The notes: a model not told the origin generated them from the sequence alone. DNA of 35,374 nucleotides from an uncultured Rhizobiaceae group bacterium (GCA_938009335.1 CALLHT010000135.1:1-35374), one strand, 5' to 3'; counted from the first letter of the stretch, positions 9,822-19,630 are shown. Program-made: numbers and translations.

Positions 9822-10194
9822 GAACGATGGTTACTTCCACATAGTCCAATACACCTTGTACCGGTGCGTTGGGTTTGCGGATGGTGATTTCTGCCCGTTT
9901 TACCATCGAAAACTCTTTGCAGATTGCTTTCGCGGTTTCCAGCGCTAATGCCTCAATCAAAAACCGACGCTTTCCTGTGATGATGCGTTCAATAACACCA
10001 AAAGCAAGACCATAATCCACAGTTCCCTCAATCTCATCATCAATAAGGCTCTCAGCCCCGTCAACATCAAGCACAGCATCAACGAAAAAACGCTGCCCTA
10101 GGGTTTCTTCCTCGTTGAAAACACCGTGACGCGCAAAAAATGCACAATTTTTCAAAGTGATTTTGTAGATAGACATTAAATTGCTTTCCCGCAC
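9799..10194 (-). CDS. folB: Dihydroneopterin aldolase
   Basis: MSIYKITLKNCAFFARHGVFNEEETLGQRFFVDAVLDVD; 23-bp overlap with folK and 19-bp overlap with folP. Confidence 0.94.
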   Translation of the reverse strand: MRESNLMSIYKITLKNCAFFARHGVFNEEETLGQRFFVDAVLDVDGAESLIDDEIEGTVDYGLAFGVIERIITGKRRFLIEALALETAKAICKEFSMVKRAEITIRKPNAPVQGVLDYVEVTIVHEPDGES

Positions 10195-11039
10195 CCGATC
10201 AAAGACGCATCTGCAATTGCCAGCGCGTCTTTATTTGCTGATACATCATGAACCCTAAACACAGCCCCGCCTTTCATGCGAGCGACAACGCTCGTCGCGG
10301 CAGTGCCAATATCACGGTTTTCGACATCTCGGTCGGTGTAATGCCCGATAAATCGTTTACGGGATGTTCCGACCAAAAGCGGATATCCAAGCTCACATAA
10401 CACTTCAAATCGTTTCAATAACTCAATATTTTCTTCGTGAGATTTACCAAACCCGAATCCCGGATCAAGAACGATTTGACTATCATCAACCCCTGCACTC
10501 TTTATCGTGGAAAGAGAAGCACCAAGAAAGGCCTTTTGGTCTTCAATAACATCAGCTTCTTTCTTGCGAGCCCGCCCATTATGCATCGCGCATAATCCCG
10601 CTCCAGTTTCCGCCACCAAGCGGGCAATTTCAGGTTCTTTCTGACAGCCCCAAACATCATTTACGATGTGCGCGCCAGCAGAGATGGCAAGTTTTGCGGT
10701 TGAATATCGGTATGTATCTATTGAGATGATGAGATCAGGCACACTCGCCAAGGCTTCAATAATGGGCAGCACGCGGTCTTGTTCAACGGATGGCGGGACC
10801 GGCTCTGCTCCAGGCTTTGTCGACTCCCCCCCGATATCGATGATATCAGCGCCAGAATTACGCAGATTCATTGCTTGCAATACCGCAGCATCGACAGAAT
10901 TGAACTGGTTGCCGTCTGAAAAAGAGTCTGGCGTAACATTCAAAATACCCATAATCAGCGCCCGCGCTCCAATTTGCAGCTTGGCATCGTGAGCCAGTGT
11001 CCAAGTTTGAACCTCAAATGGATTTGATGGAGCTGACAA
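10176..11039 (-). CDS. folP: Dihydropteroate synthase
   Basis: IMGILNVTPDSFSDG, DIIDIGGESTKPGA, LDPGFGFGKSHEENIELL, LVGTSRKRFIG. Confidence 0.96.
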   Translation of the reverse strand: MSAPSNPFEVQTWTLAHDAKLQIGARALIMGILNVTPDSFSDGNQFNSVDAAVLQAMNLRNSGADIIDIGGESTKPGAEPVPPSVEQDRVLPIIEALASVPDLIISIDTYRYSTAKLAISAGAHIVNDVWGCQKEPEIARLVAETGAGLCAMHNGRARKKEADVIEDQKAFLGASLSTIKSAGVDDSQIVLDPGFGFGKSHEENIELLKRFEVLCELGYPLLVGTSRKRFIGHYTDRDVENRDIGTAATSVVARMKGGAVFRVHDVSANKDALAIADASLIGCGKAI

Positions 11040-11198
11040 TTGATACTTTCCGAAAATGGAGGCTTATAAGCGAGTGCTGTCTAGGGCTTTGAGGGCAAAA
11101 TAGACTTTTTCACTGTATACCGCCTGAGGAATTTATTTTCTAGAGGTCGTAGGACCATTGCCGTAAGATCGCTTGCTATATTATGCAATCACCTGTTA

Positions 11199-12407
11199 GT
11201 GGCAGGGATGAATTCCTCTCTAATCAACGCGAAGTCCAAACCCTTCTTGTCGCCAACTGTTTTGTTGATGGCCATGGCTGCGGTGATGCAGGTGTCCTTT
11301 GCCCCGTGGATGTTGATGGTCAATAACTTTGCTGTTGAAGTTCTTTCCTTTTCTGGACGTGAAATCGGCATTCAACAATCAATCAGAGAAATCCCCGGGT
11401 TCTTATCCTTTGCAGCGGTTTTTCTCCTATTGCTCGGCAGAGAACAAACTTGGGCATATATCTCCCTGATTTTGTTGGCAGGTGCTGCCGCTGTAACCGG
11501 CTACTTTCCAACCTTTACCGGATTTCTAATCACCACTTTCATCTCGTCTGTTGGGTTCCATTACTACGAAACCATGCACCAGTCGCTGTCGCTTCAATGG
11601 CTGCCGAAAGCCACCGCTCCTGCCACCATGGGTAAAATCCTATCAGTTGGATCATTCGCACAGTTGGCAACCTTTGGATTTGTTTTCGCCGCTAGCGCGT
11701 GGATGGCTTGGAGTTTCACCGGGATATTCCTGTTTACCGGTATTGCGGGCTGCGTCGGCGCGATTGTCTTATGGATATTGTTTCCCACTTTTAAAGATGG
11801 CACGCCCCAACACAAGAAACTCATTCTGCGCAAACGTTATTGGCTGTATTACGCCCTCACCTTTATGGGTGGTGCAAGACGACAAATTTTCATGGTCTTT
11901 GCAGGCTTTATGTTGGTGGAGAAGTTTGGCTTCACCCTCCCTCAAATGACCATGCTTGCGGCCGCTAACGTGTTTGTCATGATGATAGCCGCACCACTGA
12001 TAGGCAGTTGGATCGTGAAAATTGGCGAACGCACGGTTTTATCTATTGAATATATAGGCTTGGCGCTGGTCTTCGCAGCTTACGCCTTCGTGGAGCACTG
12101 GGAAATTGCGGTTGCACTCTATCTGCTCGACCACGCCCTGTTCAGCATGGCAATTGCTATGAAAACCTACTTCCAGAAAATCGCAGACCCGGCAGATATT
12201 GCCCCTACAGCCGGCGTCGCATTCACGATCAATCATATTGCTGCCGTATTCATACCGGTACTCTTTGGTTTGTTGTGGTTGATCAGCCCGGCAGCAGTAT
12301 TCTTAGCGGGTGCAGCCATGGCGCTTTGCTCTTTGTTTCTGGCTCGCCTCGTACCTGTCGTACCATTGCCCGGTCACGAAGTTGTTTGGCGCAGTGAACC
12401 AGCATAA
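11199..12407 (+). CDS. MFS transporter
   Basis: 402 aa with about 12 predicted TM segments. GTG start at 11199, or ATG at 11208 (MNSSLINAK). Confidence 0.8.
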   Translation: MAGMNSSLINAKSKPFLSPTVLLMAMAAVMQVSFAPWMLMVNNFAVEVLSFSGREIGIQQSIREIPGFLSFAAVFLLLLGREQTWAYISLILLAGAAAVTGYFPTFTGFLITTFISSVGFHYYETMHQSLSLQWLPKATAPATMGKILSVGSFAQLATFGFVFAASAWMAWSFTGIFLFTGIAGCVGAIVLWILFPTFKDGTPQHKKLILRKRYWLYYALTFMGGARRQIFMVFAGFMLVEKFGFTLPQMTMLAAANVFVMMIAAPLIGSWIVKIGERTVLSIEYIGLALVFAAYAFVEHWEIAVALYLLDHALFSMAIAMKTYFQKIADPADIAPTAGVAFTINHIAAVFIPVLFGLLWLISPAAVFLAGAAMALCSLFLARLVPVVPLPGHEVVWRSEPA

Positions 12408-12487
12408 TGTTGACTGATTACTCACGTTTAACCAAGTATGGCTAAACTAGATGCCAAATGCCTATGAATGAAGGGAAAAAGACGATT

Positions 12488-13084
12488 ATGATGCATGTTG
12501 TCAAAAAGACATCTTTCGTCGTTGCGTTCGGCCTTCTATCTGCATGTACAGCATTTGGCGAACGTACTCTTGTCAGTGTTGGATATTATACAGTTAGCGG
12601 CGATACATTTTCCGAATTGGATCAGGAAATTAAACTGCATGGGCCCAATGTTTTGGGCGTGGGCGATGCTCTTGCATCCACCGATCTGAAAATGATCCCG
12701 GACATTCGCTATACAAGAACCTCAAACGGCTGCGAGATTAGCAAAGCTCGGATGCAGGTCAACGCCCGTGTAACGCTTCCGCGTCACCGCAATGAACGCA
12801 AGTTGAAATCAGAGCTTGCTAGCGCTTGGACCAACCTGTCTGAATACGCTCGCATTCATGAGGCGGTTCATCTCGTGATCGCCGACAAATACGCAGTCAG
12901 AATTGAAGATGCGATCAAGGCGTTGGACAATAGAGAAAACTGCGATTTGCTTCGTGTGGATGTAGAAAATGAATTTTCTCGCCTATTCGACGAGCACCAC
13001 AAAGAGCAGTTAGCGTTTGATGCCTCGGAGAAGAAACGCATCCGACAGATCATCGCAGAGGGGCGTGCAAAACGCTCAGGCTAG
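12488..13084 (+). CDS. DUF922-like predicted Zn-dependent protease, lipoprotein signal
   Basis: Lipobox in VVAFGLLSAC|TAFG; YYTVSGDTFSELDQEI...ARMQVNARVTLPRH...HEAVH (HExxH). Longest ORF starts at 12458; internal Met at 12488 or 12491 gives a better signal peptide. Confidence 0.75.
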   Translation: MMHVVKKTSFVVAFGLLSACTAFGERTLVSVGYYTVSGDTFSELDQEIKLHGPNVLGVGDALASTDLKMIPDIRYTRTSNGCEISKARMQVNARVTLPRHRNERKLKSELASAWTNLSEYARIHEAVHLVIADKYAVRIEDAIKALDNRENCDLLRVDVENEFSRLFDEHHKEQLAFDASEKKRIRQIIAEGRAKRSG

Positions 13085-13190
13085 CCCCTGCGTGCGGCAG
13101 TTAAATGATATTTCATCGATATCTCAACAAATTCGCTTGAATGCGCATTAAACATGTCTTATGGCCCCCTGACGGTTTCTGGAGGGCAGT

Positions 13191-14312
13191 ATGTCAGATA
13201 ATAAACAAAACACGGTCGTAAAATCTTGGGATGAGTGGTCTCCCTTAAAGCATGTCATTGTTGGGGTTGCCGATGGATGCATGATCCCACCTTCTGAACC
13301 CGCATTGGATGCAAAGGTACCTGAAGACAGCGACATGAAAGGCCAATGGGGCCCGCGTACTCAGGAGACTGTAGACAAAGCTAATGAGCAACTCGATAAC
13401 TTTGCCAAAACTCTGGAATCTCGTGGCGTCCGGGTTGATCGCCCTACCCCAATTGATTTCTCGCAACCTGTTTCCACGCCAGATTGGGAAAATCCGTCCT
13501 CTTTCGGCTGCATGCCACCGCGTGATGTCATCCTGACAGTTGGCAAAGAAATGCTTGAAGCCACCATGTCGTATCGCTGTCGCTTCTTCGAATATCTCTG
13601 CTACCGTCCACTTATGCAGCAATATTTTGAAGAAGACCCCGGTTTTAGACATACTTCAGCACCTAAACCGCGCATGACAGACGCGTCTTATCGTATGGAT
13701 TACCTTGCGGACACAATCGGTGTGGAAAAACGCCTCGAATGGACCGCAGATAAGTTTTTCGTAACAACCGAAGAAGAACCGCTGTTTGACGCGGCAGACG
13801 TCTTGAGATTTGGGAAGGATTTGATCGTTCAGCATGGTTTCACCACCAATCTAAAAGGGATCGATTGGTTGCGTCGTCATTATCCTGATCATCGCGTACG
13901 TGCTGTTAATTTCCCCGGCGACCCATATCCAATCCACATCGATGCAACATTCACTCCCATTAGACCAGGTCTTATTATCAATAATCCGGAACGCAGACTT
14001 CCTGACGACCAGCGTGAGTATTTCCACAAAAACGATTGGGAAATTGTTGATGCGGCACGTCCTGCACATAATACGCCGCCGCCACTGTGTTACTCATCTG
14101 TCTGGTTGTCGATGAATATCCTTATGATCGACGAAAAGACAGTCTGTGTTGAAGCATCGGAAGTAAATCAGATGGAGCAGTTCGATAAAATGGGTCTGGA
14201 AGTCGTGCCAATTCCGTTCCGAGACGCATACGCGTTTGGCGGCGCGCTCCATTGCGCGACTACAGACGTGTATCGTGAGGGCGATTTTACAGACTATTTC
14301 CCAGTCCAGTAA
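13191..14312 (+). CDS. L-arginine:glycine amidinotransferase (AGAT)-family protein
   Basis: 373 aa; WDEWSPLKHVIVGVADG, MPPRDVILTVGKEMLEATMSYRCRFFEYLCYR, APKPRMTD, FDAADVLRFGKD (catalytic Asp), IHIDATF (catalytic His), GGALHCATTDV (catalytic Cys), co-linear with AGAT from memory. Confidence 0.9.
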   Translation: MSDNKQNTVVKSWDEWSPLKHVIVGVADGCMIPPSEPALDAKVPEDSDMKGQWGPRTQETVDKANEQLDNFAKTLESRGVRVDRPTPIDFSQPVSTPDWENPSSFGCMPPRDVILTVGKEMLEATMSYRCRFFEYLCYRPLMQQYFEEDPGFRHTSAPKPRMTDASYRMDYLADTIGVEKRLEWTADKFFVTTEEEPLFDAADVLRFGKDLIVQHGFTTNLKGIDWLRRHYPDHRVRAVNFPGDPYPIHIDATFTPIRPGLIINNPERRLPDDQREYFHKNDWEIVDAARPAHNTPPPLCYSSVWLSMNILMIDEKTVCVEASEVNQMEQFDKMGLEVVPIPFRDAYAFGGALHCATTDVYREGDFTDYFPVQ

Positions 14313-14321
14313 AGCACACAA

Positions 14322-14347
14322 AAAACCGCCTGAGCTATCAGGCGGTT
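14322..14347. terminator. Rho-independent terminator shared by the convergent amidinotransferase and ferredoxin genes
   Basis: 10-bp stem AACCGCCTGA-GCTA-TCAGGCGGTT; minus strand continues TTTTTGTG (strong), plus strand ATATT (weaker). Confidence 0.88.
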
Positions 14348-14411
14348 ATATTGATAATTCAGAATATTATTCATTTTTTCAAACAGTTAGATATATTATT
14401 TAAACTATTTT

Positions 14412-14747
<336 letters not shown>

Positions 14748-14832
14748 TTAAGTACAGATCTTTGCCGCCATGTATCACTTGCCTAAGCCAAGTCAAGCGC
14801 TCTTGTTACGATTTGGCGCATTTCGTCAAAAG

Positions 14833-15192
14833 TTATGAGGAAATCGAGGCAATATACTCAGCAACACGCTCAGACTCTTTTAACAATGCATTCAATGTCA
14901 AAGAGCCATCCTCCTCCATATCTTTTGCAAGCTCAGAGAGACGTCGGGCGCCGATACTGCGCGCAGCCCCTTTCAGAGTATGCAATGCGACTTTGCGGTC
15001 CTGCTCGCCATCACAATCGCGCAATGAAGAGAGATAGTTGGGCAACTGCGCCGCAAACATGCCCAAAATTTCACTTTCAAGCGAAACATCACCCATTGTT
15101 AGAGAAGAAAGATAGACCAAGTCTACAGGAGCTTCAGAATTGCCTGAAACCTTTACAGAAACATCCAACTCTTTAAGTGCGCCCATAACCAT
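14833..15192 (-). CDS. Stand-alone histidine phosphotransfer (Hpt) domain protein
   Basis: 119 aa; phospho-His motif VALHTLKGAARSIGARRLSELAKDME in a helical Hpt context. Confidence 0.87.
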   Translation of the reverse strand: MVMGALKELDVSVKVSGNSEAPVDLVYLSSLTMGDVSLESEILGMFAAQLPNYLSSLRDCDGEQDRKVALHTLKGAARSIGARRLSELAKDMEEDGSLTLNALLKESERVAEYIASISS

Positions 15193-15301
15193 AGCTTTCC
15201 CTTTATTGTGGCCCCTATTCCATATCCAAAAGTTAGAAATTTTGAGTTAACGGCTCACCAATACACTAAAGCCTGTTGATCATTTTTGCCACATATCGCC
15301 T

Positions 15302-15332
15302 TTGACACTCTTCTTCGTTAACCTTATTTTAA
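15302..15332 (+). promoter_or_regulatory. Candidate sigma70-like promoter overlapped by a CtrA-box-like motif
   Basis: TTGACA (15302-15307), 17-nt spacer, TATTTT (15325-15330); TTAA-N7-TTAA at 15318-15332. Confidence 0.45.
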
Positions 15333-15462
15333 CTTTTAGACAGGTTGGGCATGAAAAGGATTAAAATCCGTATATAATAGAGCGCGATTATGTGCGTGGC
15401 GGACATGACGGGGAATTGCCGAAAATTCGGATTCTTCTCGAAACACGAGGGAAAAAAAGCTA

Positions 15463-18400
15463 ATGGCTAAAAAGGCCAAACAACAAGCAGTAAAAACAGA
15501 CGATCTGGAATCTGTTGAAGACGCGCTTTCAATTGAATTTTCTGACAGTGAGATTTCTGACGCTGATTTTGCAGCATTAGAAGAAAAACTGAGTAGTGTC
15601 GCAAAAGAGTTGGTCGAAGAAGAAGGCATTGAGAACGCTCTCCCCTCTGAACGCTTGGCTTCAGCTGCAGAAGAAATCGACATTCGTGCTTCAAACATTG
15701 AAGCAGATGTTGATTTCCCTGATGCCCCCCCGGCTCCAGCCAATGATGCACATGATGAAGAGCTTGCCGGTCTTATCTACGCAATTCAGCAAAAACCAAA
15801 AGGTCGGACGTATTTTTGGGCTGCTCTTATCTCGATCGCATGGCTTGGATTGTGCGGATATTACGCTTACACAACAATTTTACCGCAACTACCACAGCCG
15901 CTAGAATTCTCAACACTTGTTCGCAACAACTCGCTAATGATTTTAGCAGCGGTTGCATTTTTGCCGCTTCTCCCGCTTTGGGGCTTCGCGTTCATGATGC
16001 GCCGCGCTCAGGAAATGCGTCATGCTGCTCGTTCCATGATGGAAGCGGCTCTAAAGCTTCTGCAGCCTGAAAAAATTGCGTCAAATTCAATCGCATCCGT
16101 AGGAAGTGCAATCCGGCGTGAAGTCAGTGCCATCGGTGATGGTGTAGAGCATGCCATTGCACGCGCAAATGAACTTGAAACCATAGTACAGAAAGAGGTC
16201 ATGAACCTCGAGCGGTCTTATGGCGATTCAGAGATGCGCCTAAAGCGCCTAGTCAGCGACATTACGCACGAACGCGAAGAAGTCGTGAACCACGCGGAGA
16301 ATCTACGGAAATCTATCGAAAACACGCAATCGACGTTTTCCGAGGACTTGAAGAATGCAGGTCAATCCATTGAGGAACAGGTTAAGTCTGCAACCGCGCT
16401 CGTTTCAGAAAATCTAAGCATAAGTGGACAATCGATCTCAGCTCAACTTGCGGAGCAAAGCAAAGAACTAATTTCTGTCCTTGAGACCACAAGCACCCAA
16501 GTCGGAGAAAAGCTTGTCACGGGCAAAGAGCAGATCGGTACAGAAGTCGCACGCCGTGCCAAAGAAATGTCCGAAGTCATCGGCCTTTCGGGTCAGGCAG
16601 TCGCAAACCTGTTGGAATCTAGGTTTGCTCAGATCAATGCTGCCGACAAGGATGTTGCAGAAAAACTTGACGAAGGCAGAAAAGCGTTTGAGGAAACCAT
16701 TGAGGCTCGTAAAGCCGAACTGAGCGATGTCCTTTCTGCAGCAGGCACTTCAGTCAGCGGAATGTTACAGGCAAGCACAACGAAACTCGCCGAGCAAAGC
16801 AATGAAACAATCGAGCGCTTGGATGAGACACGAAAAGCCCTACAAGACGCTGTCGAAACAGGTGCAACCAAATTCGAAAGCAGCAGCGAAAAGATCATTG
16901 GGCAGTTGGAAGACAATATCTCAATCCGTACCAGTGATATGGAAAGCCGGATCGGAGCTGTCGCAGATAAACTGGACAATAGCGTTTCAGAACGACTGAC
17001 TGGAATTGAAACCGTACTGACAACGACCGGCAACAATCTTGTTAGCGCATTGGGCATGAGAACCGAAGCACTTGGCAAAGTTCTAGAAGAAAGAACAAAT
17101 GCAATTGGAGAAACAATTGCAAAACGCTTGTCTGGTTTTGGCGAACAAATGACTGGCCATGTGGATGATGCGGTCACGAAGCTGAATACTCATACACAAA
17201 CACTGCAGGAAAGAACACGTTCAGTCGAAGCCACTATCATCGAGCGCACAAAAAGTGTTGAGGATGTGCTTCGGGACGGCAATATCCGTCTCGAGCAAAC
17301 CGCTGCCAAAACGGCGGGGATTGCACGCGAAAACGCGGAACAAATCGCTGCAAGCCTGAAACAGGCAGAAGACGACATCTCCGGTGTAATTACTCAAGGT
17401 GCAAAAGAGCTTTCAAACTCCATCACAGAGAAACAGTCCCAGTTTGGGCGTGTTGTTGAAGGCAACATGAAACTTCTTTCAGATGCTCTAGACGAACGAT
17501 TAAACAATATGGGTTCCAAGCTGAACCAAGGCGCTCATCGCATTGGTTCGGAACTTGAAAACAAATCCCGTGAAGCAACGAATAAAATGGAAGCTAACGT
17601 TAAATCGTTGGAGGAACGCTTAAAATCAGGTTCTCACGACATTGCTGCTCAATTCTCGGCAGGTAATAACGTGCTTGAAACGACACTGGTAAAAGGCAAA
17701 GAGAAATTGCTTGAAACGGTTGCGAAAAGCATCTCCGATGTTGGCGGTTCAATTGACGAAAAAGCTGCTAAAATAACACAACTCCTGGAAACACGTGCCG
17801 CACTCATTGATGAGTCGCTGGGAGCAAATCTTGTATCTACACAAAGAAGCCTTGAGCAGAAGTCTGACGAGTTCAATAAGCTGCTTACTGAACGCACGAA
17901 TGATCTAATCACGACAATCGACACTCACGTCAAACCTGAGCTTCAACAACGGTCTGATGAAATTGCGTCTATTTTGAAAGAGCGCACTGCTGAATTGATG
18001 ACCTTGGTCAAATCAGATGCAAGTTCTGCAAAAGCTGAATTCCAAAAACAGTCCGCGGAACTGAATTCGATTCTTCAGTCCAGCACGTTTGAACTTCGCG
18101 AACTGATCGACAAGGATGCAAAGCCGATTGCCGAAAATCTTGCGACCGCAGGCGAAGCAATTATCGGACAAATCTCCAGTCTGTCGCAATCCCTTTCTAA
18201 CCAAACTTCGGATCTATTTTCACATCTAAATGAATCCAGCACTTCATTAGAACAACTCATTGGTTCATCCTCACGCAATCTGCACCTTCTCCAAAAAGAA
18301 CTTTCAGAAAGCACGGACGCGTTCTCCGCGTCAGTTACGCATTCAGCAAGCACAATGCAGCGTACAAACGCAGTTGCTGCTGAAGCTGAACAGCGACTTT

Positions 18401-19626
18401 CAGCAGTTGCGGAAAATCTTGCTGACAACATGGCAAGCATTTCCGAACGTCTCGACACCCAAAGTGGCGTGCTCCATAACGCAACGCGCTTGATCGATAC
18501 AGCACAGTCTGGCCTTGAACAAACGGTAGAAGAACGCCAAGCTGCGCTTGAACAACTGGCGAATGGCCTGGTTGCTCACAGCAATAACATCAATTCAACG
18601 ATGCAATCGTTTGGTCAAACAATCTCAGCGATGGTTGATGAGGTGAGTTCACGTACCAAAGGTGTTGGTGGAACAGTTGCTGCAGAAATTTCCTCCGCCA
18701 TCGACGATGCAACAGCACGCTTCAACGATGCAGTCGAAGCCATGCGTGGTGCCGCGTCAACCATGCGTTCCGAGTTGGAAGAGACCCGAGCTCAGATGCG
18801 ACGTGGAGTATTGGAGCTTCCCGACGAGACACAACAAAACGCAACGGCTATGCGACGCGTCGTAACGGATCAAATCGCGGCCCTGCGTGATTTGTCAGCG
18901 ATCGTGGAAAAGTCTGGTAAAATGCTGGACACAGCCCCGCCGATCGCAACAGCCGTTCATGAGCCGATAGCGCCGCCGGCCCCTCAGCCAGCGGCAAGGC
19001 GTGCGGTTCCGGCGCAAGCTCCAGCGCAGCCACCGCAAGCCAAACCGGTCTTTCCTCCGCAAACAAACGCGGAACCAAGAAAAAGAAGTGTTGCACCAGC
19101 AGTCGCACCCGTACGTAGTCAAGCACCTGTTAGTGCGCCTCCTCGCCCCGCACCAACTACCGCACCTCAGCCGAGCGGTCAAAATTCGGGTTGGGTGAGC
19201 GATCTGCTTCGCCGGGCTTCTGAAGAGCCTGCTGTCGCACCGCCACAGCGGCAACCACAACCTGATCCGAGATCGCCTAATCAAGTTGTGGAATCTCTCA
19301 ACTCATTATCAATGGATATTGCGAATGCAATTGATCACGAAACATCTGTAGACCTTTGGCACCGTTATCAACGCGGCGAAACAAACGTTTTCACGCGCAA
19401 GCTATACACGATGCAGGGCCAGCAGACGTTCGATGAAATTCAGCGTAAATATCAAATTGAAGCTGAGTTCCGTGGTGCCGTGGACCGGTACATCGATGAC
19501 TTCGAGCGCTTGTTACAAGACGCCAGCAAGACCGACCCTACAGGCATGATGGCGCAGACTTATCTGACATCAGACACGGGCAAAGTGTATACGATGTTGG
19601 CACATGCGTCCGGCCGTCTGCGCTAA
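15463..19626 (+). CDS. Large membrane-anchored coiled-coil protein, apolipoprotein-like repeats; GPR/RgsE-like (polar growth) candidate
   Basis: 1387 aa: acidic N-terminus, two TM helices (YFWAALISIAWLGLCGYYAY; SLMILAAVAFLPLLPLWGFAFMM), about 900 aa of coiled coil with recurrent ER(T)xxI/L...E units, Pro/Ala/Gln linker, conserved-looking C-terminal domain. GPR/RgsE assignment is by architecture only. Confidence 0.72.
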   Translation: MAKKAKQQAVKTDDLESVEDALSIEFSDSEISDADFAALEEKLSSVAKELVEEEGIENALPSERLASAAEEIDIRASNIEADVDFPDAPPAPANDAHDEELAGLIYAIQQKPKGRTYFWAALISIAWLGLCGYYAYTTILPQLPQPLEFSTLVRNNSLMILAAVAFLPLLPLWGFAFMMRRAQEMRHAARSMMEAALKLLQPEKIASNSIASVGSAIRREVSAIGDGVEHAIARANELETIVQKEVMNLERSYGDSEMRLKRLVSDITHEREEVVNHAENLRKSIENTQSTFSEDLKNAGQSIEEQVKSATALVSENLSISGQSISAQLAEQSKELISVLETTSTQVGEKLVTGKEQIGTEVARRAKEMSEVIGLSGQAVANLLESRFAQINAADKDVAEKLDEGRKAFEETIEARKAELSDVLSAAGTSVSGMLQASTTKLAEQSNETIERLDETRKALQDAVETGATKFESSSEKIIGQLEDNISIRTSDMESRIGAVADKLDNSVSERLTGIETVLTTTGNNLVSALGMRTEALGKVLEERTNAIGETIAKRLSGFGEQMTGHVDDAVTKLNTHTQTLQERTRSVEATIIERTKSVEDVLRDGNIRLEQTAAKTAGIARENAEQIAASLKQAEDDISGVITQGAKELSNSITEKQSQFGRVVEGNMKLLSDALDERLNNMGSKLNQGAHRIGSELENKSREATNKMEANVKSLEERLKSGSHDIAAQFSAGNNVLETTLVKGKEKLLETVAKSISDVGGSIDEKAAKITQLLETRAALIDESLGANLVSTQRSLEQKSDEFNKLLTERTNDLITTIDTHVKPELQQRSDEIASILKERTAELMTLVKSDASSAKAEFQKQSAELNSILQSSTFELRELIDKDAKPIAENLATAGEAIIGQISSLSQSLSNQTSDLFSHLNESSTSLEQLIGSSSRNLHLLQKELSESTDAFSASVTHSASTMQRTNAVAAEAEQRLSAVAENLADNMASISERLDTQSGVLHNATRLIDTAQSGLEQTVEERQAALEQLANGLVAHSNNINSTMQSFGQTISAMVDEVSSRTKGVGGTVAAEISSAIDDATARFNDAVEAMRGAASTMRSELEETRAQMRRGVLELPDETQQNATAMRRVVTDQIAALRDLSAIVEKSGKMLDTAPPIATAVHEPIAPPAPQPAARRAVPAQAPAQPPQAKPVFPPQTNAEPRKRSVAPAVAPVRSQAPVSAPPRPAPTTAPQPSGQNSGWVSDLLRRASEEPAVAPPQRQPQPDPRSPNQVVESLNSLSMDIANAIDHETSVDLWHRYQRGETNVFTRKLYTMQGQQTFDEIQRKYQIEAEFRGAVDRYIDDFERLLQDASKTDPTGMMAQTYLTSDTGKVYTMLAHASGRLR

Positions 19627-19630
19627 TCAA

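Noticed and set aside
15373-15378. TATAAT as -10 of the coiled-coil gene promoter
   Set aside because: No acceptable -35 at 16-18 nt upstream (nearest TTGGGC is 22 nt away); the TTGACA-N17-TATTTT pair upstream is a better candidate.
16629-17177. 182-aa minus-strand ORF inside the large coiled-coil gene
   Set aside because: Ser/Val/Leu-rich translation typical of the antisense of Glu/Ala/Thr-rich repeats; no domain; the opposite frame is clearly coding.
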